From CAZSPL01 sp964608735 (GTDB lineage Bacteria; JAJVIF01; JAPKYR01; CAZSPL01): DNA of 13,103 nt. Below, piece after piece: positions 6,366 to 13,103 of this stretch. The translations under genes were made by a program, and so were the position numbers. A model generated the notes under the pieces. It ran no database searches. It had not been told where the DNA came from and was given only the letters and a program-made list of their open reading frames with translations. The stretch lies in assembly GCA_964608735.1 (NCBI GenBank), contig CAZSPL010000104.1:1-13103 (forward strand), read 5' to 3'. How positions within the stretch are numbered: the stretch's first letter is position 1; every line of letters starts with the position of its first letter.

Positions 6366-8395
6366 GGCCGCGTTTGCCGTACACTCCGGCGAATAAGACG
6401 AATCTGAAATCAACCAAGGGCGGGGGGGATTTCGCCCGGGGCGCGAAGCTCTTCCTCGCCGGGCTTCCGGTTTTAATTTCGCTGTTCCTTATCACGTATT
6501 TCATCGATGTTTACCGGGTACTCCTGAAGGGGTATGAAGAGCCGACGCCCTACGCCGTATTCATTTCAAATGGCTTTGTCCTGTACTTGCTGCTTGCCGT
6601 TGTTTTCTGGCTCCTGTCTCCCATCGCCGGGAAGATTTTCAGGACGCGTTATGAGAATCCATTCTTCGCGGGGTTCGCATCGTGGTGGATATTCGTCACG
6701 CTCCTTTTCGTGCTCTATGTCAATGAAGAATTGATAGGCGGAAGGCTCGGCTTCGGCAATCCGGAATCGATTGTTTTTTCCATACTGTCTCTCGCCATGC
6801 CGCTCGCGATACTGAAATATGTCAGCGGGCGGGTTCGAGGCGTTTATCTATCGGGAAGGGGAATGCTCAGCATCTATGCAATCACATTTTTCATGCTGCT
6901 CATCATCGTTGTAATGCCGTTCCTGTTGAACGCGATAGGCCCCGATACGCCCGCAACGCCGTCGGAGGGGGATTCGCACGATGTCATCCTCATCACCCTC
7001 GACACACTCCGCGCCGACCATTTGAATATATACGGCTACGAGCCGGAAACATCCCCGAGCATCGATGAATTCGCGCGGGACTGCGTTGTGTTCGATGCAT
7101 GCTTCACGCCGATGCCGCTCACCAATCCGGCGCATGCATCGATGTTCACAGGGAATCTTCCGCAGAATCATCTCGTGCTGACGAATACGAGCGCGTATGA
7201 GCAGATCCCGACAATCAAGCCGGACGGTACGGCATATGAGAACATGTCGTTCGTGGAGATACTTCGCGAGCAAGGTTACGATTCATTCGCGGCGGTAAGC
7301 GCGGTGCATCTCGGCAACGAGTTCGGGTGGGGGAAGTCATTCACTAGTCTCAATCAATACACGCCGCCGTTCAAGGGGCATTTCGCCAATTCAGTCTATC
7401 AGCTTGCGCCGATGCGATTCATCGCCAAGGCATTGCGAAAACCGATAAACTACATCCGCAAATCGGATGAAGTGTTTGCAACGTTCCTGCAATGGGATGA
7501 TTGGAGGCAGCCGGTAAGCGGCAGGGAGCCGTTCTTTGCCTGGCTGCATTGCTTCGATGTCCATGTGCCATATAATCCACCCGGCGGGCTCGAACGAATT
7601 TACATGCCCGATTATTCCGGCTCCCTGACGTGCAGCGGGCCTGATGTGCAGAAGTACAACACTGACCGCGATGAACTGCTCGCGGAGGGGGCGGATCTCG
7701 ACGAATACATACAATATGCCAATGCCTGCTACGACGGCGAGATTCGATTCATGGACGAGCAGTTCGGGATGCTTATCGATGAGTTGAAGAAGCGCGGGAT
7801 TTACAACGACTCTCTCATCATAGTATGCGCCGACCACGGCGAGGGGATAGGGGAGAGGGATTTCATCGGGCACAACTCGGTGCTAGTGGATTACGAGACA
7901 CGGGTGCCGATGTTCATCAAGCCGCCGGGATACAGCGGCGGGGGCGCGCGTGTCAAGCTTCCGGTGAGCCTGTGCGACATCGCGCCGACAGTGTATGATT
8001 TTCTCGGCATCGATTCGAGCTTGAGGATGGACGGCGAATCTCTCAAGCCGCTCGTCGATGGAGAGCCGGGCAGGGGTTTCGGATGGCCGATGCCGGGGAT
8101 GATATTCCTGAAGTCGCATTCGCTCCGGTGGAAGGACAGACAGATCATGCGAAACATCGAGCCGGAAACCGAGGCCGTGGTGTGGTCGTATTACGATCTC
8201 CGGACGGATCCCGGGGCGTTCGTTGACCTCTACGCGACCGAGGGGCTGCTTCCCGAAAGGGACAAGACATCCCTGCTTGAATGGATCGAGGGGACATCGG
8301 CGGATTTCGCATACCTCGCCGGGAAGGCGCACGAGAAGGAAGAGCTCGATGAATGGACCATCGAGCAGCTCAGGGCGAACGGATATTTGAACTGA
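6362..8395 (+). CDS. Five-span membrane protein with sulfatase-like (alkaline phosphatase superfamily) domain, Thr nucleophile
   Basis: A 677-residue protein. Five hydrophobic segments (about 31-50, 65-90, 101-120, 134-153, 168-192) precede an extracytoplasmic sulfatase-fold domain. Metal and catalytic residues are visible: D214 in LITLDTLRADH, T254 in LTNPAHASMFTG, D491-H492 in VCADHGEG, and H504 in FIGHNSVLVDYETRVP. The nucleophile position, set by the fixed spacing to the following TG, is Thr, not the Cys or Ser that is turned into formylglycine in true sulfatases; the adjacent Arg is His. A threonine nucleophile after several membrane spans is the arrangement of LtaS and EptA-type phosphoglycerol and phosphoethanolamine transferases, so a phosphotransferase or phosphohydrolase acting on envelope lipids or glycans is more likely than a sulfatase. 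Its ATG overlaps the hpt stop and abuts an AGGAG; TTG 6374 is an alternative start. The C-terminus is LRANGYLN. Confidence 0.8.
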   Translation: MRPRLPYTPANKTNLKSTKGGGDFARGAKLFLAGLPVLISLFLITYFIDVYRVLLKGYEEPTPYAVFISNGFVLYLLLAVVFWLLSPIAGKIFRTRYENPFFAGFASWWIFVTLLFVLYVNEELIGGRLGFGNPESIVFSILSLAMPLAILKYVSGRVRGVYLSGRGMLSIYAITFFMLLIIVVMPFLLNAIGPDTPATPSEGDSHDVILITLDTLRADHLNIYGYEPETSPSIDEFARDCVVFDACFTPMPLTNPAHASMFTGNLPQNHLVLTNTSAYEQIPTIKPDGTAYENMSFVEILREQGYDSFAAVSAVHLGNEFGWGKSFTSLNQYTPPFKGHFANSVYQLAPMRFIAKALRKPINYIRKSDEVFATFLQWDDWRQPVSGREPFFAWLHCFDVHVPYNPPGGLERIYMPDYSGSLTCSGPDVQKYNTDRDELLAEGADLDEYIQYANACYDGEIRFMDEQFGMLIDELKKRGIYNDSLIIVCADHGEGIGERDFIGHNSVLVDYETRVPMFIKPPGYSGGGARVKLPVSLCDIAPTVYDFLGIDSSLRMDGESLKPLVDGEPGRGFGWPMPGMIFLKSHSLRWKDRQIMRNIEPETEAVVWSYYDLRTDPGAFVDLYATEGLLPERDKTSLLEWIEGTSADFAYLAGKAHEKEELDEWTIEQLRANGYLN

Positions 8396-8401
8396 TGAAG
8401 G

Positions 8402-8430
8402 TTGCTTAAGGCGGCCCGACATCCGATAAT
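8402..8430 (+). promoter_or_regulatory. Possible weak promoter ahead of the polytopic membrane protein
   Basis: TTGCTT (8402-8407, 3 of 6) and GATAAT (8425-8430, 5 of 6) stand 17 bases apart in the roughly 75-base gap after the sulfatase-like gene. The spacing is ideal, the -35 poor. Confidence 0.25.
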
Positions 8431-8470
8431 GAACAATAGTTAATTCAAGTGGAGGTTGCATCAGGCCGAC

Positions 8471-9148
8471 ATGGGTGGAGTGAGTCCCGATATGATAGAT
8501 CCCGTGCTCTTGAAGCGAATCCTGCTCACGGCGGCGGGATTATTCAGCTGCTTCATGGGATTGTGGATCTACAAGTCGACGGTTCGCGGGGTAGGGTTCC
8601 TCGTCGGCGCCGCGGCGGGAGCATACCTCGTTCTTGTGGTTTTCGCGCAGAGCCGTGTCGTGCAGGAACTTCCGAACCTGCACTACATCCTGCTCGTCGT
8701 CGGGACCATCGTTATTTGCGGATTCCTCGGCACATACTTGTCCAGGGCGTTTGAATACGTGCTTTTCTTCCTCACCGGGGGGATAATCGCGATAATTCTC
8801 GCGAGGCTGTGGGCGGGGGAGGTCAATATCAACGACCTGAGCAGCTTCGAAGCGTTCCGTACGGCGGTGGCATCGGCATCGCCCGGTAACTGGGAGATCG
8901 TGATATTTTTCACCGGGGGGCTTTTATATATCCTAAACATCGGCCCTATAGTGGCGCTCACTACGGCCGGACTCGGCGCGGTGCTTCTCAGGTGGGCCTG
9001 GTTTGACGTATTCGAGGGCATAGGACCTGAAATGCCGAACATTATTGTCCTGATTTTCACCGTTGTGGGGACGGCGGTTCAGCTCGCCGCCTTCAGGCGG
9101 AAGATGGAAATGATACCGCCAAAATTCAAGCGAAGAGCTTTCATGTAG
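8471..9148 (+). CDS. Polytopic membrane protein, possibly TM7S3/TM198 (DUF4203)-like
   Basis: About 225 residues with seven probable membrane spans (roughly 16-34, 40-59, 70-90, 94-113, 141-157, 158-175, 190-208) and a basic C-terminus (KFKRRAFM). The opening pattern, a glycine-rich helix AAGLFSCFMGLWIY followed by VGFLVGAAAGAYLVLVV, resembles the paired GF..G helices of the TM7S3/TM198-like domain, whose role in bacteria is unknown; this is a pattern match only. No catalytic residues stand out. The start is uncertain: a strong GGAGG (8451-8455) touches a TTG at 8456, lies 15 bases before ATG 8471, and ATG 8492 has its own GGAG 11 bases upstream. I list 8471 as a compromise. It sits between two alkaline-phosphatase-superfamily genes, so a supporting envelope role is plausible. 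Confidence 0.7.
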   Translation: MGGVSPDMIDPVLLKRILLTAAGLFSCFMGLWIYKSTVRGVGFLVGAAAGAYLVLVVFAQSRVVQELPNLHYILLVVGTIVICGFLGTYLSRAFEYVLFFLTGGIIAIILARLWAGEVNINDLSSFEAFRTAVASASPGNWEIVIFFTGGLLYILNIGPIVALTTAGLGAVLLRWAWFDVFEGIGPEMPNIIVLIFTVVGTAVQLAAFRRKMEMIPPKFKRRAFM

Positions 9149-9191
9149 CGGCATGCACTTCCATAATTTCAGTTTACCTGTTAAATTAGCT

Positions 9192-9211
9192 TATATTACG
9201 TATTGAGGTGG
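9192..9211 (+). promoter_or_regulatory. AT-rich -10-like box and Shine-Dalgarno before the small membrane protein
   Basis: TATATT (9192-9197) lies in an AT-rich patch without a convincing -35. GAGGTGG (9205-9211) is a strong Shine-Dalgarno match, but the only conventional in-frame start, TTG 9203, overlaps it. The in-frame ATA at 9218 is at normal distance. Confidence 0.4.
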
Positions 9212-9691
9212 TGTCCCATAGACCCTATTTACATACTCGCTGCCGCATCGAATCCCGAAGCCGCCGAGCCTCTCAAAACCACGCCACAGCTTCACATCGT
9301 TTTCATAATCATCGGCATAGGCTTGCTTCTTGTCTTAGCCTTCAGTATCCGTTATGAAATCAAATTCCTTTCCTTCTCGAAACCATCTCCTTACCTCAAG
9401 GCGCTATCGATTATCAGCTTCTTGCTCATGTTTGCTCTCGCGCTTGTCAGCATCTTCCACTTTTCGATACCACTTCCTATGCTCGTGGCGCTCGTCGGGA
9501 CCTTTGCGGTACTTCTACTTCTCATTACACCTATTCAGTTTATCTATCGAATGAGGACATTTTCATCATTGAAGATGCAGCGTGTCGAAGAAAAGGCGAG
9601 GTTGATGCAGGAAGTTGCCCAGATAATCAAGGAGGGGGAGGAGCCGGGAAGCCAGGGGACTGCGTCAGGCGATGACACATCGGCTGACTGA
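9203..9691 (+). CDS. Small three-span membrane protein with cytoplasmic helical tail
   Basis: Up to 162 residues; I do not recognise a family. Three hydrophobic helices (about 31-48, 65-87, 91-114) are followed by a charged, probably helical or coiled-coil tail (about 116-146, SSLKMQRVEEKARLMQEVAQIIKEG) and an acidic, disordered end. The positive-inside rule (YRMR after helix 3) puts the tail in the cytoplasm. The start is ambiguous: TTG 9203 sits on top of the Shine-Dalgarno-like GAGGTGG, whereas ATA 9218 is correctly spaced and would give 157 residues. Codons here are noticeably richer in TTC, CTT and TCT than in neighbouring genes, giving a more AT- and pyrimidine-rich coding strand. It lies 75 bases before the first phosphodiesterase-like gene and could be an assembly partner of it; that is conjecture. 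Confidence 0.7.
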   Translation: MRWCPIDPIYILAAASNPEAAEPLKTTPQLHIVFIIIGIGLLLVLAFSIRYEIKFLSFSKPSPYLKALSIISFLLMFALALVSIFHFSIPLPMLVALVGTFAVLLLLITPIQFIYRMRTFSSLKMQRVEEKARLMQEVAQIIKEGEEPGSQGTASGDDTSAD

Positions 9692-9766
9692 CGAGCTTGT
9701 TTACATAATATATCTTATGCGACACACATACTGGCTTCCTTATTTGTCGCTGGAAGAAGGAATTAT

Positions 9767-11176
9767 ATGAAAAGCTCGCGTCGAAGGCTGAAATTCTATA
9801 TATTCACGGTACCTGTTCTTATCATCATCGGGCTTGTCGCTGTCGCAGTATATGTGCCGCCGGCGTCGCGCATTATCGTCATCGGACTCGATGCCGCCGA
9901 CTGGGATATCATCAACCCCCTCGTCGATGCCGGACGACTTCCGAACATAAAACGAATAATGGATGGCGGAGCTACCGGGAAGCTCGAGACCTTCGAGATA
10001 TCAGCCAGCCCTGCCGTGTGGAACACCATCTCAACCGGGGTGACCAGGGATACTCACGGCATCAAGGGATTCACTTTGTCCGACACGGACCTGCGGCCTT
10101 ATACGACAAGCATGAGACGTGTCCCCGCCTGGTGGAATATCGTGTCGCATTTTGGCGGGCGTGTAGGCATCGTTGGACACTGGGTAAGCTGGCCCGCCGA
10201 GGTTGTCAACGGCGAGATGGTGTCGAGCTTCATCAGCTACGACCCGGATGTAAACGAGCTTCTTTATTATAAGGGGAAGCTTCGCAAGGATTTGAATATA
10301 CCGGGCCAGACATATCCGCCGGAGCTTATCGACGAACTCGCTCCCCTCGTGGTTGCCGAGGAGGATGTGAAGCGCGAGGACATCGAGGGGTTTTTCGACA
10401 TCAAAGACTGGGACGATCTTGACCTGTATCGCAAGGCGGACGGCTCGGATAACCTCATCAAGGAAAGCCTGGAATACATCGTCCCGTGGACATACGCCGC
10501 CGACAAGACCCATGTCGATGTATTCAATTATCTCAGGAAAAATAAAGCGCCTTATGATGTCATTTTCACTTACATAGAAGGCACCGATGTTTTCGCCCAC
10601 CGGTTCTGGCATTTCTACAACACCGAGTTTCTCGATGCGGCGATGGAGTACTGGGGCTATGATATGTCGCAGAGGGATAAGTATGTCGCGGCGTTCAAGG
10701 ATTCGATCAACAGGTATTATGAATGGTCGGATAAAGTCATAGGCGATGTGATGTCCGACATGGGCCCTCGCGACACGCTGATCGTCGTATCGGACCATGG
10801 TTTCGGACGCCACTATCGTCCGGAGGGGTTTGAGACCGTGTCGGAGCGGCATACATTTTCCGGGACGCATGCGCATTATGGAGTAATCATGTTGTATGGC
10901 GCGAATATCAAGAAAGGCTACAAGCTCCAGGGGAAGCCGCCGAATCTTACGGATGTTATGCCGACGATGCTGAACCTGCTCAAACTTCCCGTCGCGCAAT
11001 GGATCCAAGGCAGACCGATAACCGATGCATTCACGCCGAGGTTCAATTCGACATACCGTCTGAAGTGGATCGATGAATACGGCATCGAGGATCAATTCCG
11101 CGACGAAGGGGATTCGAGGCCGCCATTGAATCCCGAGTACGAGCGAAGGATGCGGGCGCTGGGTTATATTACATAG
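9767..11176 (+). CDS. Membrane-anchored type I phosphodiesterase/nucleotide pyrophosphatase-like protein (copy 1)
   Basis: A 469-residue alkaline-phosphatase-superfamily protein. A basic N-terminus and one membrane helix (about 9-31) anchor an extracytoplasmic domain. Two-metal-site residues can be followed: D42 in VIGLDAADWD, the nucleophile Ser81 in SASPAVWNTISTG (same 11-residue spacing as Thr-F-P-N-H in nucleotide pyrophosphatases), D274 and H278 in EGTDVFAHRFWHF, D343-H344 in VSDHGFG, and H368 in SGTHAHYGV. This fits the type I phosphodiesterase/nucleotide pyrophosphatase family, which cleaves phosphodiester or phosphomonoester bonds in nucleotides, lipids or sugar phosphates; the substrate is unknown here. 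Start: ATG 9767 with AGAAGGAA 4 bases upstream. The protein ends RMRALGYIT. The next gene, 34 bases on, is a clear paralogue. Confidence 0.85.
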   Translation: MKSSRRRLKFYIFTVPVLIIIGLVAVAVYVPPASRIIVIGLDAADWDIINPLVDAGRLPNIKRIMDGGATGKLETFEISASPAVWNTISTGVTRDTHGIKGFTLSDTDLRPYTTSMRRVPAWWNIVSHFGGRVGIVGHWVSWPAEVVNGEMVSSFISYDPDVNELLYYKGKLRKDLNIPGQTYPPELIDELAPLVVAEEDVKREDIEGFFDIKDWDDLDLYRKADGSDNLIKESLEYIVPWTYAADKTHVDVFNYLRKNKAPYDVIFTYIEGTDVFAHRFWHFYNTEFLDAAMEYWGYDMSQRDKYVAAFKDSINRYYEWSDKVIGDVMSDMGPRDTLIVVSDHGFGRHYRPEGFETVSERHTFSGTHAHYGVIMLYGANIKKGYKLQGKPPNLTDVMPTMLNLLKLPVAQWIQGRPITDAFTPRFNSTYRLKWIDEYGIEDQFRDEGDSRPPLNPEYERRMRALGYIT

Positions 11177-11210
11177 AAGCTGGTCAAGTGCGCGTATAAA
11201 GGATTCGATT

Positions 11211-12614
11211 ATGAACAGTAAAAAGGCTTTATCAAGACGCCGGACCAAGTTCTATATCTTCACCATTCCATTGCTGACGATCATTCTGCTCGTTGGGCTG
11301 GTCATATATACTCCCGCTCCATCACGAGTAATAGTAATCGGTCTTGACGCCGTAGACTGGGATATCGTCAACCCCCTGCTCGATGAGGGCCGCCTGCCGA
11401 ATATGCAAAAGATAATCGACGGAGGGGTTACATCTAAATTGGAGACCATCGAGCCATCCCTTTCCGCGGTAGTCTGGACAACAATAGCCACCGGCGTGAG
11501 ACGAGACGTTCACGGTATCAAGGATTTCGTGATCCCCGACTCCGGGGGGCTACCGTACAACTCGGGAATGCGCAAGGTCCCGGCAATATGGAACATCGCT
11601 TCGCATTTCGGCAAGCGTGTCTGTTATGTCGGCCACTGGGTCAGCTGGCCCGCCGAGAAAGTGAACGGATATATCGTGTCGAGTTTCATCAGCTATAATC
11701 CGGAAGAGGCTCCGGAAGCGAATTACGGCGGCGAGAAATTTAAAATAGTAGATGTTCCGGATAAAACCTACCCGCCGGAACTTCTCAAAGAGATTCAACA
11801 CCTTGTTGTCACCGGGGAAGATGTAACGCAAGACGATCTGAATCCAATTTTCAATATAGATGACTGGAGCGACCCGGATATCACAAAAAATATCCTTAAG
11901 GAAACGATGACCTATATCGTCCCATTCTTCTATGCCGCCGACAAGACCCATTATGAAGTCTTTCAATACCTCTGGAGAGAAAAGGAGCCGTTTGACCTGA
12001 TCTACACGTACATCGAAGGAACCGATACCAACGCCCACAGGTTCTGGCATTTTTACGATACTACGTATCTCGATGAAGTCCTGCTGCACTGGGGTTTTGA
12101 CCTCGAGGACAAAGATAAATATGTTCGATATTTCGGTGATACGCTGAACCGCCAGTATGTATGGGCTGATTCGCAGGTTGGACGTGTATTGGAAAACATG
12201 GGGCCCCGGGATACCCTCATCATTCTGTCGGATCACGGATTCGGCCATTGGAGGGAGTCCGATGACGAGTTCTGCAAGGATGATGAGCGGCATGCGTTTT
12301 CCGGAAGCCATTCTCACTTCGGCGTCATTATGTTTTACGGACATAACATTCGGAAAGGCCACAAGATCACCGGCCCGCCTCCTGATCTGCTCGATGTAGT
12401 TCCCACCATGTTGTCCCTGCTTAAACTTCCGGCCGCCCAGTGGATGGAAGGCTCACCCATCACCGAGGCTTTCACCGACAGGTTCAACAGGACAAGCAAG
12501 CTAAAATGGATCCGGGATTACGGGATCGAGGATCAGTACGGCCATCAGAATGTGAAGAGCCCCTTTGACGAAGAGCTTATTAACAGGATGAGATCGCTCG
12601 GGTATCTCCAGTGA
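11211..12614 (+). CDS. Membrane-anchored type I phosphodiesterase/nucleotide pyrophosphatase-like protein (copy 2)
   Basis: A 467-residue tandem paralogue of the preceding protein, alignable end to end and by eye more than half identical. It has the same anchor (helix about 13-34, shared KFYIFT.P start) and the same site residues: D46 in VIGLDAVDWD, Ser85 in SLSAVVWTTIATG, D272 and H276 in EGTDTNAHRFWHF, D341-H342 in LSDHGFG, H367 in SGSHSHFGV. Highly conserved shared blocks include GHWVSWPAE..NG and AADKTH. It differs mainly around residues 166-192, 208-230 and 345-361, regions near or over the active site, so substrate preference may differ. Start: ATG 11211 with AAAGGA 7 bases upstream; the 34-base gap implies one transcript with copy 1. 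Both copies keep all site residues, so neither looks degenerate. It ends RMRSLGYLQ. Confidence 0.85.
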   Translation: MNSKKALSRRRTKFYIFTIPLLTIILLVGLVIYTPAPSRVIVIGLDAVDWDIVNPLLDEGRLPNMQKIIDGGVTSKLETIEPSLSAVVWTTIATGVRRDVHGIKDFVIPDSGGLPYNSGMRKVPAIWNIASHFGKRVCYVGHWVSWPAEKVNGYIVSSFISYNPEEAPEANYGGEKFKIVDVPDKTYPPELLKEIQHLVVTGEDVTQDDLNPIFNIDDWSDPDITKNILKETMTYIVPFFYAADKTHYEVFQYLWREKEPFDLIYTYIEGTDTNAHRFWHFYDTTYLDEVLLHWGFDLEDKDKYVRYFGDTLNRQYVWADSQVGRVLENMGPRDTLIILSDHGFGHWRESDDEFCKDDERHAFSGSHSHFGVIMFYGHNIRKGHKITGPPPDLLDVVPTMLSLLKLPAAQWMEGSPITEAFTDRFNRTSKLKWIRDYGIEDQYGHQNVKSPFDEELINRMRSLGYLQ

Positions 12615-12648
12615 AATCACAATTTCGGTTTATCCACGCAATCAGCAG

Positions 12649-12680
12649 AATCCATAAGTGCTTGATCCATCAACGGGATT
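12649..12680. promoter_or_regulatory. Nested dyad upstream of purM
   Basis: TTGAT-cc-ATCAA (12662-12673) is a short perfect inverted repeat, nested inside AATCC (12649-12653) and GGATT (12676-12680). It lies just upstream of the candidate purM promoter, where an operator could sit. No T-run follows, so it is not a typical terminator. Confidence 0.25.
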
Positions 12681-12685
12681 TAATC

Positions 12686-12694
12686 TGTTAGAAT
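12686..12694 (+). promoter_or_regulatory. Putative extended -10 promoter of purM
   Basis: TGTTAGAAT fits the extended -10 form (TGn plus TAGAAT, 5 of 6), 28 bases before the purM ATG. A TTGATC at 12662 is too far upstream (21-base spacer) for a standard -35. The 108-base gap after the previous gene also suggests a fresh start of transcription. Confidence 0.35.
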
Positions 12695-12705
12695 ATTCAT
12701 ATCCT

Positions 12706-12717
12706 GAGGAGGGGGAG
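12706..12717 (+). promoter_or_regulatory. Strong ribosome binding site of purM
   Basis: GAGGAGGGGGAG, the most purine-rich ribosome binding site in the window, ends 5 bases before the ATG at 12723 and fixes the start. Confidence 0.75.
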
Positions 12718-12722
12718 CGCAT

Positions 12723-13103
12723 ATGGCGAAGAAGAAAAAAAATGGAAAGAGCGCCATGACCTATGAATCCGCGGGAGTGTCCATCGACGCCGGGGACAAG
12801 GCTGTCGAGCTGATACGCCAAATGGTCAGGTCGACCTATAACGCGGGAGTAATAGGCGACATAGGCGGTTTCGCGGGATTTTATGACGGGGCATTCCCCG
12901 GGATGAAAGAGCCGCTTCTCGTAAGCTCGACCGACGGCGTGGGCACGAAACTGCTTCCCGCCATCAAGACCGGCATCATTAATACGGTTGGCATCGACCT
13001 GGTGGCGATGTGCGCGAACGACATCATCTGCTGCGGAGCAAGGCCGTTATTCTTTCTGGATTACATCGCCAGCAATGCGCTGGACCCACATATGATTGCC
13101 GAG
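12723..13103 (+). CDS. purM: Phosphoribosylformylglycinamidine cyclo-ligase (AIR synthetase), N-terminal part
   Basis: 127 codons from ATG 12723 to the window edge, in frame to the last base; the family is about 340-350 residues, so roughly the first third is present. PurM closes the imidazole ring in step 5 of de novo purine synthesis, using ATP to turn FGAM into AIR. After a lysine-rich N-terminal tail (AKKKKNGK), the family motifs appear in order: MTYESAGVSIDAGDKAVELI, IGGFAGFYD, the SSTDGVGTKL ATP-binding motif (about 68-77), and GIDLVAMCANDIICCGARPLFFLDYIA (about 90-116). The last block is the classic PurM signature, with Cys residues (CANDIICCGA) where many relatives have NVND and Q. 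It begins 108 bases after the second phosphodiesterase gene with its own putative promoter. Confidence 0.95.
   Translation, partial: MAKKKKNGKSAMTYESAGVSIDAGDKAVELIRQMVRSTYNAGVIGDIGGFAGFYDGAFPGMKEPLLVSSTDGVGTKLLPAIKTGIINTVGIDLVAMCANDIICCGARPLFFLDYIASNALDPHMIAE

Larger units (their letters stand above)
9767..12614 (+). repeat. Tandem gene duplication
   Basis: Two adjacent paralogous genes in the same orientation. Similarity is clear at protein level along the full length, but DNA has diverged widely and the upstream regions are not alike, so the duplication is old and not an assembly artefact. Confidence 0.8.

Noticed and set aside
6362..8395. Calling the gene a true (formylglycine) sulfatase
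   Set aside because: The Cys/Ser and Arg of the modification motif are replaced by Thr and His, so formylglycine cannot be made at this position.
8449..8754. A 101-codon plus-strand frame overlapping the polytopic membrane protein
   Set aside because: It is arginine-rich with no hydrophobic pattern and is an out-of-frame reading of the better-supported membrane gene.
10031..11248. A 405-codon minus-strand frame opposite the first phosphodiesterase gene
   Set aside because: It is a shadow of a gene with complete active-site motifs; the matching 270-codon frame at 11550-12362 opposite copy 2 is likewise a shadow.
1..13103. CRISPR arrays, tRNA or rRNA genes, insertion sequences, phage or defence genes
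   Set aside because: I looked on both strands and saw no spaced direct repeats, tRNA-like cloverleaf ends, transposase motifs or terminal inverted repeats.

Overview
The window reads as ordinary chromosome from a Gram-negative-type bacterium, mid-50s % G+C by eye, probably an uncultured or deep-branching lineage. The heptosyltransferase-like GT9 start at the left edge and several envelope enzymes suggest two membranes. Frequent ATA (Ile) and AGG (Arg) codons alongside GC-rich codons do not match a well-known model genus. I cannot name the phylum. I see no tRNA, rRNA, CRISPR array, insertion sequence or phage gene.

Left block, minus strand (1-2828), read right to left: a membrane-anchored GH123/DUF4091-family protein (2828-975), an isoprenylcysteine carboxyl methyltransferase-family membrane protein (938-204), and the first 50 codons of a GT9 glycosyltransferase (151-1). 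This looks like an envelope or glycan group. These starts have poor Shine-Dalgarno sequences; the methyltransferase start sits exactly where a TATAAT box would place the first transcribed base.

Centre, plus strand (2989-6365): a purine cluster of GuaB3-type IMP dehydrogenase, GMP synthase (GuaA) and hypoxanthine phosphoribosyltransferase (Hpt). Together they take hypoxanthine or IMP through XMP to GMP. A divergent promoter region of about 160 bases separates this cluster from the left block.

Right block, plus strand (6362-12614): five envelope genes. The first is a five-span membrane protein with an alkaline-phosphatase-superfamily (sulfatase-like) domain; its start overlaps the hpt stop by 4 bases. 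Two small polytopic membrane proteins follow, then a tandem pair of paralogous membrane-anchored type I phosphodiesterase-like proteins. Purine genes resume at 12723 with purM, cut by the window edge. The envelope genes are therefore embedded between purine genes, which raises the untested idea of outside-the-membrane nucleotide or phosphodiester hydrolysis feeding purine salvage, or simply of shared transcription.

The points most worth a second look are: the sulfatase-like protein has threonine, not cysteine or serine, at the nucleophile position; all three alkaline-phosphatase-superfamily proteins end at the same short GY tail; GuaB3 stands in for classical GuaB next to guaA; and several translation starts are unusual.
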